A stretch of 64,000 nucleotides of DNA from Shinella sumterensis (GCF_004514425.2 NZ_MYFN02000010.1:1-64000), one strand, 5' to 3'. Positions 1 to 9,650 are shown, counted from the first letter of the stretch. Program-made: numbers and translations. The notes: generated from the sequence alone by a model not told the origin.

Positions 1-594
1 GAACGAATAGCCGTCGATATAGGCGGTCTCGTCGATCTCCTTGGGCACGCCCGACATGAAGCCTTCCAGGATCCACACCGCCAGCGGCACGTTGAACAGG
101 CAATGCGCGATCGCCACCGCGATATGGGTGTCGATCAGGCCGAAGGCGGAATAGAGCTGGAAGAACGGCAGCGCAAACACCGCCGGCGGCGCCATGCGGT
201 TGGTGAGCAGCCAGAAGAACAGGTGCTTGTCGCCCAAAAACCGGTAGCGAGAGAAGGCATAGGCCGCCGGCAGCGCCACCGAAACGGAGATCACCGTGTT
301 GAGCACAACGTAGATGATCGAGTTGATATAACCCGAATACCACGCCGGATCGGTGAAGATCACCGCATAGTTCCTGAGCGTCGGGTTCGCCGGCCACAAC
401 GATACCGACGTCATGATCTCCGTGTTCGTCTTGAAGCTCATGTTCACCAGCCAGTAGATCGGCAAAAGCAGGAACACGATGTAAAGGGTGGGGACAAGCC
501 AGGAGAGGCTGCGCCGGGTGCGCACGCCCGCCCTGACATGCGTATCGCTGGAGGTTGCCTGAAGGGCGGTTGCGGTGGTTGCCTGTGAGGTCAT
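1..594 (-). CDS. glpQ: Glycerol ABC transporter permease GlpQ (partial, 3' end outside window)
   Basis: Inner-membrane permease of the MalG type, probably the second permease of a glycerol/polyol ABC importer. The first 198 residues are present; the gene runs off the left edge. A hydrophobic segment (about residues 32-50) follows a short polar N-terminus, and further membrane segments and the sugar-permease inner-membrane loop are visible. The ATG at 592-594 sits 9 bases after GGAGG. It lies 11 bp downstream of glpP, so it is the last visible gene of a tight operon. The name rests on the operon order glpR-glpD-two ATPases-two permeases known from Rhizobium glycerol loci; the sequence alone only shows a carbohydrate permease. 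Confidence 0.85.
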   Translation of the reverse strand, partial: MTSQATTATALQATSSDTHVRAGVRTRRSLSWLVPTLYIVFLLLPIYWLVNMSFKTNTEIMTSVSLWPANPTLRNYAVIFTDPAWYSGYINSIIYVVLNTVISVSVALPAAYAFSRYRFLGDKHLFFWLLTNRMAPPAVFALPFFQLYSAFGLIDTHIAVAIAHCLFNVPLAVWILEGFMSGVPKEIDETAYIDGYSF

Positions 595-605
595 GGTTTC
601 CTCCC

Positions 606-1472
<867 letters not shown>

Positions 1473-1474
1473 GG

Positions 1475-2545
1475 TCAGCCCTCCCTGCCGACACGCCAGC
1501 TATCGGCGTAGATGTTGATGGCGGCGGGATCGAAGGTCACGCGCGGCTCGGCGGGGATCTCGCCATCCTCCGGCACGACGATGGCAATAGGCTTGCCGGC
1601 GAATTCCGCCCGCACGATCTTCTGGCGGCCGATATCCTCGACCTTGCTGATCGACACCGGCATGCCGTCACGCGAAAGCGAAATGAATTCCGGGCGGATG
1701 CCGAGTTCGGTTCTCGCGCCCGCGGCGACCGCCGGCCTGTAGTCCAGCGTCAGCACTTGCCCGCCGACAGTCACGCTGCTTCCGTCAATGGCGGCCGGCA
1801 GCACGTTCATGCCGGGCGAACCGATGAAATAGCCGACGAAGGTATGTTTCGGCCTCTCGAACAGTTCCGCCGGCGTGCCGATCTGCACGATCTGGCCGTC
1901 ATACATGACGACGACCTTGTCGGCGAAGGTCAGTGCTTCCGTCTGGTCATGCGTGACATAGACCATGGTGAAGCCGAACTGACGATGCAGCTTCTTGAGC
2001 TGCGAACGCAACTGCCACTTCATGTGCGGGTCGATGACCGTCAGCGGCTCGTCGAAGAGGATGGCATTGACGTCGTTGCGCACGAGGCCGCGGCCAAGCG
2101 AGATCTTCTGCTTCTGGTCGGCCGTCAGGCCGCGCGCCTTCTTCTTCGCCCAGCTGGCGAGATCGATCATCTCGAGGATCTCACGCACCCGGCGGTCGAC
2201 TTCCGGCTCGGCCACGCCACGGTTGCGCAGCGGGAAGGCCAGATTGTCGTAGACCGTCATGGTGTCGTAGATGACCGGGAACTGGAAGACCTGCGCGATG
2301 TTGCGCTGCTGCGTCGACAGATGCGTGACATCCTTCCCATCGAACAGGATGCGGCCTTCGGAAGGCTGCAACAGGCCCGAGATGATGTTGAGCAGCGTGG
2401 TCTTGCCGCAGCCGGAGGGACCAAGCAGCGCATAGGCGCCGCCGTCGTTCCACTCGTGATGCACTTCCTTCAGCGAATAGTCCGCCTCCGACTTCGGCTT
2501 TTCGCCGTAGGCGTGGCGGATATGATCGAGCGTGATACGTGCCAT
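1475..2545 (-). CDS. glpT: Glycerol ABC transporter ATP-binding protein GlpT (degenerate signature motif)
   Basis: ABC ATPase of the MalK/UgpC class (356 aa). It has a nucleotide-binding domain followed by a C-terminal TOBE-like regulatory domain. Walker A is GPSGCGKT (residues 42-49), Walker B is AILFDE (161-166) and the switch histidine is His199 in VTHDQ. The signature motif, normally LSGGQ, reads LTADQ (140-144) and so is degenerate. The partner GlpS has the reverse defect. It lies between glpS (10 bp upstream) and glpP (2 bp downstream). Name by operon context. Confidence 0.88.
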   Translation of the reverse strand: MARITLDHIRHAYGEKPKSEADYSLKEVHHEWNDGGAYALLGPSGCGKTTLLNIISGLLQPSEGRILFDGKDVTHLSTQQRNIAQVFQFPVIYDTMTVYDNLAFPLRNRGVAEPEVDRRVREILEMIDLASWAKKKARGLTADQKQKISLGRGLVRNDVNAILFDEPLTVIDPHMKWQLRSQLKKLHRQFGFTMVYVTHDQTEALTFADKVVVMYDGQIVQIGTPAELFERPKHTFVGYFIGSPGMNVLPAAIDGSSVTVGGQVLTLDYRPAVAAGARTELGIRPEFISLSRDGMPVSISKVEDIGRQKIVRAEFAGKPIAIVVPEDGEIPAEPRVTFDPAAINIYADSWRVGREG

Positions 2546-2555
2546 CGTGTCCTCC

Positions 2556-3638
2556 TCAGGCCGCCGCGGCCACGGGCTCGGCGATCGCCCCGCCGTCCGC
2601 GCCGAAGGCCATCAGATGGCGCGTATCGACATGGACGGTGATCAGCGTATCCGGCTCGATATCGTGGATGCCCGGTGAGAGCATGACCCAATGGCTGCCC
2701 TCGAACTGGACGTAGATGAAGCTCTCCGAACCGGCGATCTCGGAGATCGCCGTGCGCGCCTGCAGGCTGGCCGACGCCGGGTTCTGGCTGGTGAGCGACA
2801 GGTGGTGCGGATGGAACGCGATGGTGCAGGGACCATCGGGCAGCGCGGACAGATGCGCCGGCACCGGCAGCACCGGCTTGCCGCCGACCTCGAACTGCCC
2901 GGCCTTCTTTGTGACCTGCATCGTGTTGAGCGGCGGGTCGGCGAAGGTGCGGGCCGTCAGGAGATCGTTCGGCCGGCGATAGACGTCGATGGTGCGGCCG
3001 AACTGCGTGATGCGGCCTTCGGATAGCGTCGCGGTGTTACCACCCAAGAGCAGCGCTTCCGAAGGCTCGGTCGTCGCATAGACGAAGATCGCACCCGACG
3101 CGGCGAAGATCTTCGGCAGTTCCAGGCGCAGTTCCTCGCGCAGCTTGTAGTCGAGATTGGCGAGCGGCTCGTCGAGCAGAACGAGGCTGGCATTCTTGAC
3201 GATGGCGCGAGCGAGCGCCGTGCGCTGCTGCTGGCCGCCCGACAGGTTGAGCGGCGTGCGGTCGAGATAGGGTGTGAGCTTCAGGAGTTCGGCGGCCTTG
3301 CGCACCTCGCGGTCGATGGTCGCCTTGTCGGCGCCCTTGATGCGCATTGGTGAGGCGATGTTCTCGTAGACGGTCAAGGCCGGATAGTTGATGAACTGCT
3401 GGTAGACCATGGCGACGCCGCGATCCTGCACGCGCACGCCCGTGACATCCCTGCCGTCGAACCACACGGAACCCGCCGTCGGCGTGTCGAGCCCCGCCAT
3501 CAGCCGCATCAGAGACGTCTTGCCCGACAAGGTCGGGCCCAGCAGCACGTTCAAAGAGCCGCGTTCGAGCACGAGATCGGTCGGGTGGATGTGCGTCTCC
3601 CCTCCCACAATCTTCGTGATGTTTTTCAGTTCAAGCAT
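2556..3638 (-). CDS. glpS: Glycerol ABC transporter ATP-binding protein GlpS (switch histidine missing)
   Basis: ABC ATPase (360 aa) with Walker A GPTLSGKT (residues 34-41), a canonical LSGGQ signature (132-136) and Walker B LVLLDE (152-157). The catalytic switch position reads VYATTEP, with Thr190 where His is expected. It probably forms a heterodimer with GlpT, in which only one of the two composite ATP sites would be canonical. It begins 52 bp after glpD ends and has a C-terminal regulatory domain like other sugar-importer ATPases. Not a pseudogene: the reading frame is full length. Confidence 0.88.
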   Translation of the reverse strand: MLELKNITKIVGGETHIHPTDLVLERGSLNVLLGPTLSGKTSLMRLMAGLDTPTAGSVWFDGRDVTGVRVQDRGVAMVYQQFINYPALTVYENIASPMRIKGADKATIDREVRKAAELLKLTPYLDRTPLNLSGGQQQRTALARAIVKNASLVLLDEPLANLDYKLREELRLELPKIFAASGAIFVYATTEPSEALLLGGNTATLSEGRITQFGRTIDVYRRPNDLLTARTFADPPLNTMQVTKKAGQFEVGGKPVLPVPAHLSALPDGPCTIAFHPHHLSLTSQNPASASLQARTAISEIAGSESFIYVQFEGSHWVMLSPGIHDIEPDTLITVHVDTRHLMAFGADGGAIAEPVAAAA

Positions 3639-3690
3639 TCCTGTCTCCGTAGCTCTTCCCAGACACCGGATTAGGCGCTATCGCCGGGCG

Positions 3691-5193
3691 TTACCGCCCT
3701 TGCATATAGTCCTCCAGCACGGCCGCCTCGGCGGCCGAAATATGCAATCCTCTCTTCGTTCGACGCCACAGCACGTCCTCGGCGTGGCGCGCCCATTCCT
3801 CCCGCATCAACCAGCGCACTTCGGCCTCGTAGAGATCGCTGCCGAAATGCCGCCCCATGTCCTCCGTCGTCCGCGCATCGCCAAGCAGAGCCGATGCGCG
3901 CGTACCATACAACCGCACCAGCCGGCGCGCATGGGCGGGTTGCAGGAACGGAAAGCGCGCGGAAAGCGTCTTCACCTCGGCCTCGAAACCATCGACGTTA
4001 AAGTCGCCGCCGGGCAGGCGCGAATGCGCGGTCCAGCGTGCACCCTTGACGCCGATAGCCTCTCCGATCTTGTCCAGCGCGGCCTCCGCGAGCCGGCGGT
4101 ATGTGGTAAGCTTTCCGCCGAAGATATTGAGTAGCGGCGCCTGTCCGTCCGCGCCCTCCACCTTCAGCACATAGTCGCGGGTTGCCTCCTGCGCCTTGTT
4201 CGCGCCGTCGTCGAAGAGAGGGCGCACACCCGAATAGGTCCAGACGATATCGTCGCGCACCACGGGCTCCGCGAAATACTCGCTTGCCGAGGCGCAGAGG
4301 TAATCGATCTCCTCGTCCGCGATGCGCACATCGCGCGGGTCGCCCTGGTAATCCCGGTCCGTCGTCCCGATCAGGGTGAACTCTTCCTGATAGGGAATGG
4401 CGAACATGATACGCCCATCCGGGTTCTGGAAGAAGTAGGCGCGAGGATCGGAGAATTTCTTCTTCACGACGATGTGGCTGCCCTGGACGAGGCGGACATT
4501 GTGCACGTCGTTGCGGCCGACGGCAGAAGACAGGACCCTGTCCACCCAGGGGCCGGCGGCATTGACCAGCATGCGCGCCTGCATCGTCTCGCGCGCGCCC
4601 GTCTCGGCATTCTCCGTCTCGACGACCCAGTGCCCGTTTTCCCGCCGCGCATTGACCACCGCGGTGGCCGTGCGGATATCGGCGCCGCGATCGGCGGCGT
4701 CGCGTGCGTTCAGCACGACGAGCCGGGCATCGTCCACCCAGCCGTCGGAATATTCGAAAGCCTTGCGGAAAAGCGTCTTCAGTGGCCGGCCGGCCGGATC
4801 CTTGGCGAGATCGAGCGTGCGCGTGGCCGGCAGCAGCTTGCGGCCGCCGATATAGTCATAGAGGAAAAGCCCGAGGCGGATGAGCCAGGCCGGACGCAGG
4901 CCGCCCTTCTGGAACGGCAGCACGAAGCGCATGGGCCAGATGACGTGCGGCGCCATGGCCCACAACACCTCGCGCTCCATGAGCGCCTCGCGCACCAGGC
5001 GGAATTCGTAGTGCTCGAGATACCGCAGCCCGCCATGAATGAGCTTGGTGGAGGCCGAAGACGTGCCCGACGCAAAATCCTTCATCTCCGCGAGCACGAC
5101 CGAGTAGCCGCGGCCGGCAGCGTCGCGCGCGATGCCGCAGCCGTTGATACCGCCGCCGATAACGAAAATATCGTGGATCACGTCGCCCTGCAA
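3691..5193 (-). CDS. glpD: Glycerol-3-phosphate dehydrogenase GlpD
   Basis: FAD-dependent, membrane-associated oxidation of sn-glycerol-3-phosphate to dihydroxyacetone phosphate, feeding electrons to quinone. The N-terminal Rossmann dinucleotide motif is IFVIGGGINGCGIARDAAGR. Family patches LRYLEHYEF and IGTTDRDYQGDP follow, and the C-terminal DAO_C-type domain is complete. I chose the TTG at 5191-5193 because GGGAGGG lies 5 bases upstream and the GGG motif begins a few residues later; a longer form would start at the TTG at 5218-5220 with no visible ribosome site. It lies between glpR and the transporter genes, so uptake, oxidation and control are in one cluster. A glycerol kinase is not visible here. 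Confidence 0.93.
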   Translation of the reverse strand: MQGDVIHDIFVIGGGINGCGIARDAAGRGYSVVLAEMKDFASGTSSASTKLIHGGLRYLEHYEFRLVREALMEREVLWAMAPHVIWPMRFVLPFQKGGLRPAWLIRLGLFLYDYIGGRKLLPATRTLDLAKDPAGRPLKTLFRKAFEYSDGWVDDARLVVLNARDAADRGADIRTATAVVNARRENGHWVVETENAETGARETMQARMLVNAAGPWVDRVLSSAVGRNDVHNVRLVQGSHIVVKKKFSDPRAYFFQNPDGRIMFAIPYQEEFTLIGTTDRDYQGDPRDVRIADEEIDYLCASASEYFAEPVVRDDIVWTYSGVRPLFDDGANKAQEATRDYVLKVEGADGQAPLLNIFGGKLTTYRRLAEAALDKIGEAIGVKGARWTAHSRLPGGDFNVDGFEAEVKTLSARFPFLQPAHARRLVRLYGTRASALLGDARTTEDMGRHFGSDLYEAEVRWLMREEWARHAEDVLWRRTKRGLHISAAEAAVLEDYMQGR

Positions 5194-5250
5194 AACACCC
5201 TCCCATTTCGCATTGCACAAATTTGCGCATCTGCGAAAGCATAGAGAGTA

Positions 5251-5280
5251 GAAACGAAAATATTTCGAATGTCAAACGAA
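5251..5280. promoter_or_regulatory. Candidate GlpR operator upstream of glpD
   Basis: The 112-bp spacer between glpR and glpD contains GAAACGAAAA (5251-5260) overlapping an imperfect inverted repeat CGAAA-ATA-TTTCG (5255-5267), followed by two CGAAT-like repeats. The reverse complement TTTTCGTTTC resembles TTTCGTTTTC at 6094-6103 in front of glpR. DeoR-family repressors commonly bind such TTTCG-type repeats. Assignment to GlpR is inference. Confidence 0.4.
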
Positions 5281-5305
5281 TGCGGACTGAAATCGCCGGC
5301 CGCCG

Positions 5306-6076
5306 TCACTCCACGGTGGATGTCTCGATGAGACGCACGTCGTTTTCCTGGCAGATCGCCCTGATATCCTCGAAGGGACAGCTGTCGGTGATAAAGGTGT
5401 TGACCTGCGAAAGATGGCCGATCCTCACCGGCGCCGTTCGTTCGAACTTCGTCGCGTCCGAAACGAGGATGACATGGCGGGCATTGGCGATGATCGCCTG
5501 CGCGACCTTCACCTCGCGGTAGTCGAAGTCCAGCAGCGCCCCGTCCTGGTCGATTGCCGAGGCGCCGATGACGGCATAATCCACCTTGAACTGGCGGATG
5601 AAGTCGACCGCCGCCTCCCCGACGATGCCGCCATCCGCGCCGCGCACGACGCCGCCGGCAATCACCACCTCGATCGAGGGATAGACGCGCAAGCGGTTGG
5701 CGACATTGATGTTGTTGGTGATGACCATCAGCTCCTTGTGGTCGAGCAAGGCCTCGCCAACGGCTTCCGTCGTGGTGCCGATATTGATGAACAGCGAGGA
5801 ATTGTCCGGGATCATCGCCGCGGCCGCACGACCGATCGCCTGCTTTTCCGGCGCGGCGATGGAACGGCGCGCCTCGTATTTCACATTCTCGTTGCCGCTG
5901 GGAAACAGCGCGCCGCCATGAATGCGCGTCAGCACCTTGTCGTCGCACAGATCGTTGAGGTCCTTGCGGATCGTCTGCGGCGTCACCGAAAAGCGCGCGG
6001 CCAGGTCCTCCACGAGCACACGTCCCTCGGCCTTGGCGAGATCCACGATCTCCGCCTGTCGCCCTGTCAGAAACAT
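5306..6076 (-). CDS. glpR: DeoR-family transcriptional repressor GlpR
   Basis: Cytoplasmic DNA-binding regulator (256 aa). The N-terminal winged HTH carries the DeoR pattern RQAEIVDLAKAEGRVLVEDL, then SVTPQTIRKDLNDL, then RIHGGA. A C-terminal sugar-phosphate sensing domain follows. The ATG at 6074-6076 is chosen because GGAGGAGC sits just upstream and the following MFLTGRQ is where the family normally begins. It is the first gene of the minus-strand glycerol cluster, so glycerol-3-phosphate is the likely inducer. TTTCGTTTTC at 6094-6103 may be its own operator. Confidence 0.9.
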   Translation of the reverse strand: MFLTGRQAEIVDLAKAEGRVLVEDLAARFSVTPQTIRKDLNDLCDDKVLTRIHGGALFPSGNENVKYEARRSIAAPEKQAIGRAAAAMIPDNSSLFINIGTTTEAVGEALLDHKELMVITNNINVANRLRVYPSIEVVIAGGVVRGADGGIVGEAAVDFIRQFKVDYAVIGASAIDQDGALLDFDYREVKVAQAIIANARHVILVSDATKFERTAPVRIGHLSQVNTFITDSCPFEDIRAICQENDVRLIETSTVE

Positions 6077-6093
6077 GATGCTCCTCCCGATGC

Positions 6094-6110
6094 TTTCGTT
6101 TTCTTTCATC
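6094..6110. promoter_or_regulatory. Candidate autoregulatory GlpR site in the glpR/SDR spacer
   Basis: The divergent spacer between glpR and the SDR gene has TTTCGTTTTCTTTC (6094-6107), a TTTCG-type repeat matching the motif in front of glpD. It is placed where it could control glpR and possibly the divergent SDR gene. Confidence 0.35.
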
Positions 6111-6213
6111 ATATGCAAAAACGAACCCACATCAATTGACCCGCAATGCCTTCTTGGTCCGCGCGTCGCTTTTTGTGATACTGCCGGCACGCGTGATATC
6201 GGGAGGAAAGCGC

Positions 6214-6984
6214 ATGTTTCATCCAGCCTTGTTCAAGGGAGCCAATGTCGTCGTCACCGGCGCGGGCCGTGGCATCGGGCTGGAGATCGCCCGGCAGTTC
6301 CTCGACTGCGGCGCGCGCGTGCTGCTGCATGGCGGCCGGGCCGCCGCCGGTCCGCTGCCCGATTTCCTGGAGAACGCCGTTGCGGAAGCACGCGCCCATA
6401 TCGTCTATGCGGATTTCCTGGAGGAAGGCGGCATCGGTGCCCTTCTGGAGCGAACCGACAGCCTGTTTCCTCACATCGATGTGCTGATCAACAATGCCGG
6501 CACGATGGTGGGCCGCTTCCCCGCCGCCGACCTCACCGATGAGCAATACGAAACCGTCGTGCGCCTCAACCAGACGTCCGTCGTGGAAGTGACCCGCGCA
6601 CTCCTGCGCTCGCTGCGCCGCGCGCAGCATGCCGCAATCGTCAACACGGTGTCCATTTCAGCGCTGACCGGCGGCAGCCCGGGGTCGGCGATCTATTCCG
6701 CCACCAAGGCTTTCGTCTCCACTTACTCCAAGGCCCTGGCCCGCGAGCTTGCGCCCGATGGCATCCGCGTCAATTGCGTCTCGCCGGGCACCATCACCAC
6801 CGACTTCCATTCGCGCTATTCGTCCACCGAGAAGCTGGAGGCGACGCGCAAGACGATCCCCTTGCAGCGGCTCGGCACGCCGGAAGATTGCGCGCCCGCC
6901 TACCTCTTCCTGGCGTCCAACGCCCTTTCGGGCTACGTCACCGGCCAGGTGCTGGAGGTGAACGGCGGCCAGCTCATCTGCTGA
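6214..6984 (+). CDS. SDR-family oxidoreductase
   Basis: Classical short-chain dehydrogenase/reductase of 256 aa with NAD(P)-binding TGAGRGIG near residue 14, NNAG near residue 93, catalytic Ser followed by YSATK (Tyr and Lys about residues 160 and 164), and a C-terminal GYVTGQVLEVNGG. The ATG at 6214 follows GGGAGGAAAGC; an in-frame start 26 codons earlier has no ribosome site. It is divergent from glpR and could be part of polyol metabolism, but the substrate cannot be read from the sequence. Confidence 0.88.
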   Translation: MFHPALFKGANVVVTGAGRGIGLEIARQFLDCGARVLLHGGRAAAGPLPDFLENAVAEARAHIVYADFLEEGGIGALLERTDSLFPHIDVLINNAGTMVGRFPAADLTDEQYETVVRLNQTSVVEVTRALLRSLRRAQHAAIVNTVSISALTGGSPGSAIYSATKAFVSTYSKALARELAPDGIRVNCVSPGTITTDFHSRYSSTEKLEATRKTIPLQRLGTPEDCAPAYLFLASNALSGYVTGQVLEVNGGQLIC

Positions 6985-6996
6985 CCGCAACGGCGA

Positions 6997-7992
6997 TCAC
7001 GCGTTGACGTCGATGACAACGCGGCCCTTCACCTTGCCGTCGAGTATCTGGTTTGCCAGTTCCGGCAGGTCGGAGAGCCTTCGCTCGACGACCATCGCTT
7101 CCAGCATCTCCATCGGCAGGTCGGTGGCGATACGGTTCCAGGCCTCGACCCGCTGGTCATAGGGGCGCATGACGGAATCGATGCCGAGCAGGCTGACCCC
7201 GCGCAGCAGGAACGGAATGACGGTGAAGGAGGGCACGCCGGCACCGGCCGCCAGGCCGACCGCGGCAACCGCACCGTCATATTTCATCTGCTTGAGGACG
7301 CGCGCCAGCATGTCCCCGCCCACGGCGTCGATGGCGCCCGCCCAGCGCTCCGATTCGAGCGGCTTGCTGTTTGCCTCTGCAAGCTCCGCCCGCTCGACGA
7401 TGGTTTCCGCGCCGAGCGATTTCAGATAACCCGCCGTTTCGGGCCGGCCGGTGACGGCGGCGACCGAATAACCGAGCCTCGCCAGCAGCGCGACGCCGAC
7501 CGAGCCGACCCCGCCGGCAGCGCCGGTGACGAGCACTTCGCCCTTCAGCGGCGAGACGCCCGCCTTTTCCAGCGCGATGACGGACAGCATGGAGGTCAGC
7601 CCCGCCGTGCCGATCGCCATGGCCTGCCGTGTCGAAAGCGCGTCCGGCAGCGGCACCAGCCAATCGGCCTTCACACGCGCCCGTGTCGCATAGCCGCCCC
7701 ACCAGACCTCACCGACCCGCCAGCCGGTCAGCACGACCCGGTCGCCCGGCCGGTAACGCGGATCGTCGGACGTCTCGACCGTCCCGGCAAAATCCACGCC
7801 CGGCACATGCGGGAAGGTGCGCACAAGCCCGCCCTTGCCGTTGATGCACAGGCCATCCTTGTAATTGAGCGTCGAATATTCCACCGCAACGGTCACGTCG
7901 CCGTCGGGAAGCCGCGAATCGTCGAGCTCCTGGACCGAGGCGGTGACCGCGCCGTCACCGGCCTTCTCTACCAACAGTGCCTGAAACGTCAT
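6997..7992 (-). CDS. acuI: MDR oxidoreductase, acrylyl-CoA reductase AcuI/YhdH type
   Basis: NADPH-dependent medium-chain reductase without structural zinc (331 aa). It has the AcuI/YhdH N-terminal patch STLNYKDGLCI, then PGVDFAGTV, and the cofactor loop VTGAAGGVGSVGVALL. The family reduces acryloyl-CoA to propionyl-CoA and detoxifies acrylate; a quinone-oxidoreductase-like activity is the alternative. It converges on the SDR gene with 12 bp between stops and is divergent from the LysR gene at 8094. The symbol is by family resemblance. Confidence 0.82.
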   Translation of the reverse strand: MTFQALLVEKAGDGAVTASVQELDDSRLPDGDVTVAVEYSTLNYKDGLCINGKGGLVRTFPHVPGVDFAGTVETSDDPRYRPGDRVVLTGWRVGEVWWGGYATRARVKADWLVPLPDALSTRQAMAIGTAGLTSMLSVIALEKAGVSPLKGEVLVTGAAGGVGSVGVALLARLGYSVAAVTGRPETAGYLKSLGAETIVERAELAEANSKPLESERWAGAIDAVGGDMLARVLKQMKYDGAVAAVGLAAGAGVPSFTVIPFLLRGVSLLGIDSVMRPYDQRVEAWNRIATDLPMEMLEAMVVERRLSDLPELANQILDGKVKGRVVIDVNA

Positions 7993-8093
7993 CGCATGCT
8001 CCTCCTGTTCGGTGCGTCATCGAGATATAGGACGCAGGGCATTGGTGCCGCCACTGTTCTTTTGTATCAAGGGGCGGGAGGCGCCGTTCGGAC

Positions 8094-8987
8094 ATGATCG
8101 ACAAGCTCGAATATTTCATAGCGCTGGCACGCGAACGACACTTCGCCCGGGCTGCGGAAGAAATCGGCATTTCGCAGCCGACGCTTTCGGCCGCGATCCG
8201 CCAGCTGGAGGATCAGCTGGGCGTGATGCTCGTCGTGCGCGGCTCGCGTTTCCAGGGCCTGACGCCCGAGGGGCAGCGGGTGCTGGAATGGGCGCGCCGC
8301 ATCGTCGGCGACACGCGGACCATGCGCGAGGAAATGCGCGCGGCGCGAAAGGGCCTCTCCGGCCATATCCGCCTTGCCGCCATTCCCACGACGCTGTCGA
8401 TGGTGCCGCGCATCACGGCGCCCTTTCAGGAGAAACATCCCGACGTCACCTTCTCCATCGTCTCGACCACCTCGATCAAGATCCTCGGGCTCCTGGAAAA
8501 CCTCGAGATCGACGCCGGTCTGACCTATCTGGAGAACGAGCCGCTGGGTCGCGTGACGAGCGTGCCGCTGCTGCACGAGCACTATTGCCTCATCACGGCC
8601 AAGGGCAATCCGTTCTCGGATCGCGAAACTGTGACCTGGCAGGAGGCCGGCAGCGTTAGGCTTTGCCTATTGACCGCGGACATGCAGAACCGCCGCATTA
8701 TCAACCGTCACTTCGCCGAAGCGGGGGTCACGGTCGAACCTTCGCTTGAGGCGAATTCGATGATCGTGCTGTTCTCCCATGTGCGCACCGGCCGATGGTC
8801 GAGCATCATGCCGCGAAATGTCGCGAAATCGTTTGGATTTCCTGACGAAATCAGTATAGTTTCCCTTACAGACCCTGATCCGCACCACACGATCGGCCTG
8901 GTGGCCACGCATCGCGAGCCGTTCACACCGCTCGTTTCCGCCTTGCTCCACGAAGCGCGCACGCTGGCCGAGAACGGCATGGATTGA
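8094..8987 (+). CDS. LysR-family regulator upstream of formate dehydrogenase
   Basis: LysR-type activator (297 aa). The N-terminal HTH reads FARAAEEIGISQPTLSAAIR and an effector-binding domain fills the rest. It is in the same direction as fdsG with a 183-bp spacer that begins with a T-N11-A dyad at 8986-9002, the usual LysR target type. Similar LysR genes precede fds operons in other alphaproteobacteria, so control of formate dehydrogenase is the best guess; control of the divergent acuI-like gene is also possible. Confidence 0.85.
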   Translation: MIDKLEYFIALARERHFARAAEEIGISQPTLSAAIRQLEDQLGVMLVVRGSRFQGLTPEGQRVLEWARRIVGDTRTMREEMRAARKGLSGHIRLAAIPTTLSMVPRITAPFQEKHPDVTFSIVSTTSIKILGLLENLEIDAGLTYLENEPLGRVTSVPLLHEHYCLITAKGNPFSDRETVTWQEAGSVRLCLLTADMQNRRIINRHFAEAGVTVEPSLEANSMIVLFSHVRTGRWSSIMPRNVAKSFGFPDEISIVSLTDPDPHHTIGLVATHREPFTPLVSALLHEARTLAENGMD

Positions 8988-9002
8988 TAGAAATTTCCTA
9001 TC
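8986..9002. promoter_or_regulatory. Candidate LysR box (T-N11-A dyad) upstream of fdsG
   Basis: GATAG-AAATTTC-CTATC is a perfect 5-bp inverted repeat containing TAGAAATTTCCTA, which fits T-N11-A. It overlaps the stop codon of the lysR gene and lies about 170 bp before the fdsG start. Function is inferred from position and motif type. Confidence 0.45.
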
Positions 9003-9170
9003 GCTCAACGGCTTTGCTTTATTGACCACTCGCGTCACGGCTGAGAAGCTGTCAAAATAGTCCGCGGGGATCGACAGGGTTCCGGTTCTCGTCGAGCAGT
9101 TTCATGAGCATCGGCGCGCAGGAACCCCATATCTCCCGTGGTTCATTCGTGTCGGTTGGGAGGCCTGACC

Positions 9171-9650
9171 ATGAATGTACATGTCCTCGGCAGCGATGTC
9201 GAAACAAGAACGCTGGCTATTGTCGGCGACCTGAAGGGGCTTGAGGGGCCGCTTCTCCCCATCCTGCATGAGATCCAGGCGGAGTTCGGCTACGTCCCGC
9301 AGGAAAGCCTGCCGGTCATCGCGCGGGAGCTGAACCTTTCGCGCGCCGAGGTGCATGGCGTCGTCACCTTCTATCACGATTATCGCGACCACCCCACCGG
9401 CAGGCACGTGCTGAAGCTCTGTCGCGCCGAAGCCTGTCAGTCGATGGGCGGCGACGCGCTCGCCGAGCGCGTCAAGGCGCTGCTCGGCATCGATTTCCAC
9501 CAGACGACGCTGGATGGCGCGGTGACGCTCGAACCGGTCTACTGTCTCGGGCTCTGTTCCTGCGCACCCGCCGCCATGCTCGACGGCGAGGTGCACGGAA
9601 GGGTCGACGCCGAGCTTGCCAGGGAACTCGTCGCGGAGGCACGCCGATGA
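9171..9650 (+). CDS. fdsG: Formate dehydrogenase subunit gamma FdsG
   Basis: Thioredoxin-like [2Fe-2S] subunit of the soluble NAD-dependent molybdenum formate dehydrogenase (159 aa), related to NuoE. Cluster cysteines are seen in LCRAEACQSMG and in CLGLCSCAP. The start at 9171 has GGGAGG 9 bases upstream; an in-frame GTG-type start 11 codons earlier lacks one. The stop overlaps the fdsB start (ATGA). It passes electrons between FdsA and the FMN/NAD subunit FdsB. Confidence 0.94.
   Translation: MNVHVLGSDVETRTLAIVGDLKGLEGPLLPILHEIQAEFGYVPQESLPVIARELNLSRAEVHGVVTFYHDYRDHPTGRHVLKLCRAEACQSMGGDALAERVKALLGIDFHQTTLDGAVTLEPVYCLGLCSCAPAAMLDGEVHGRVDAELARELVAEARR

Noticed and set aside
2556-3638. GlpS as a pseudogene because the switch His is missing
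   Set aside because: Full-length frame with intact Walker A, Walker B and signature; the partner defect in GlpT suggests an asymmetric heterodimer.
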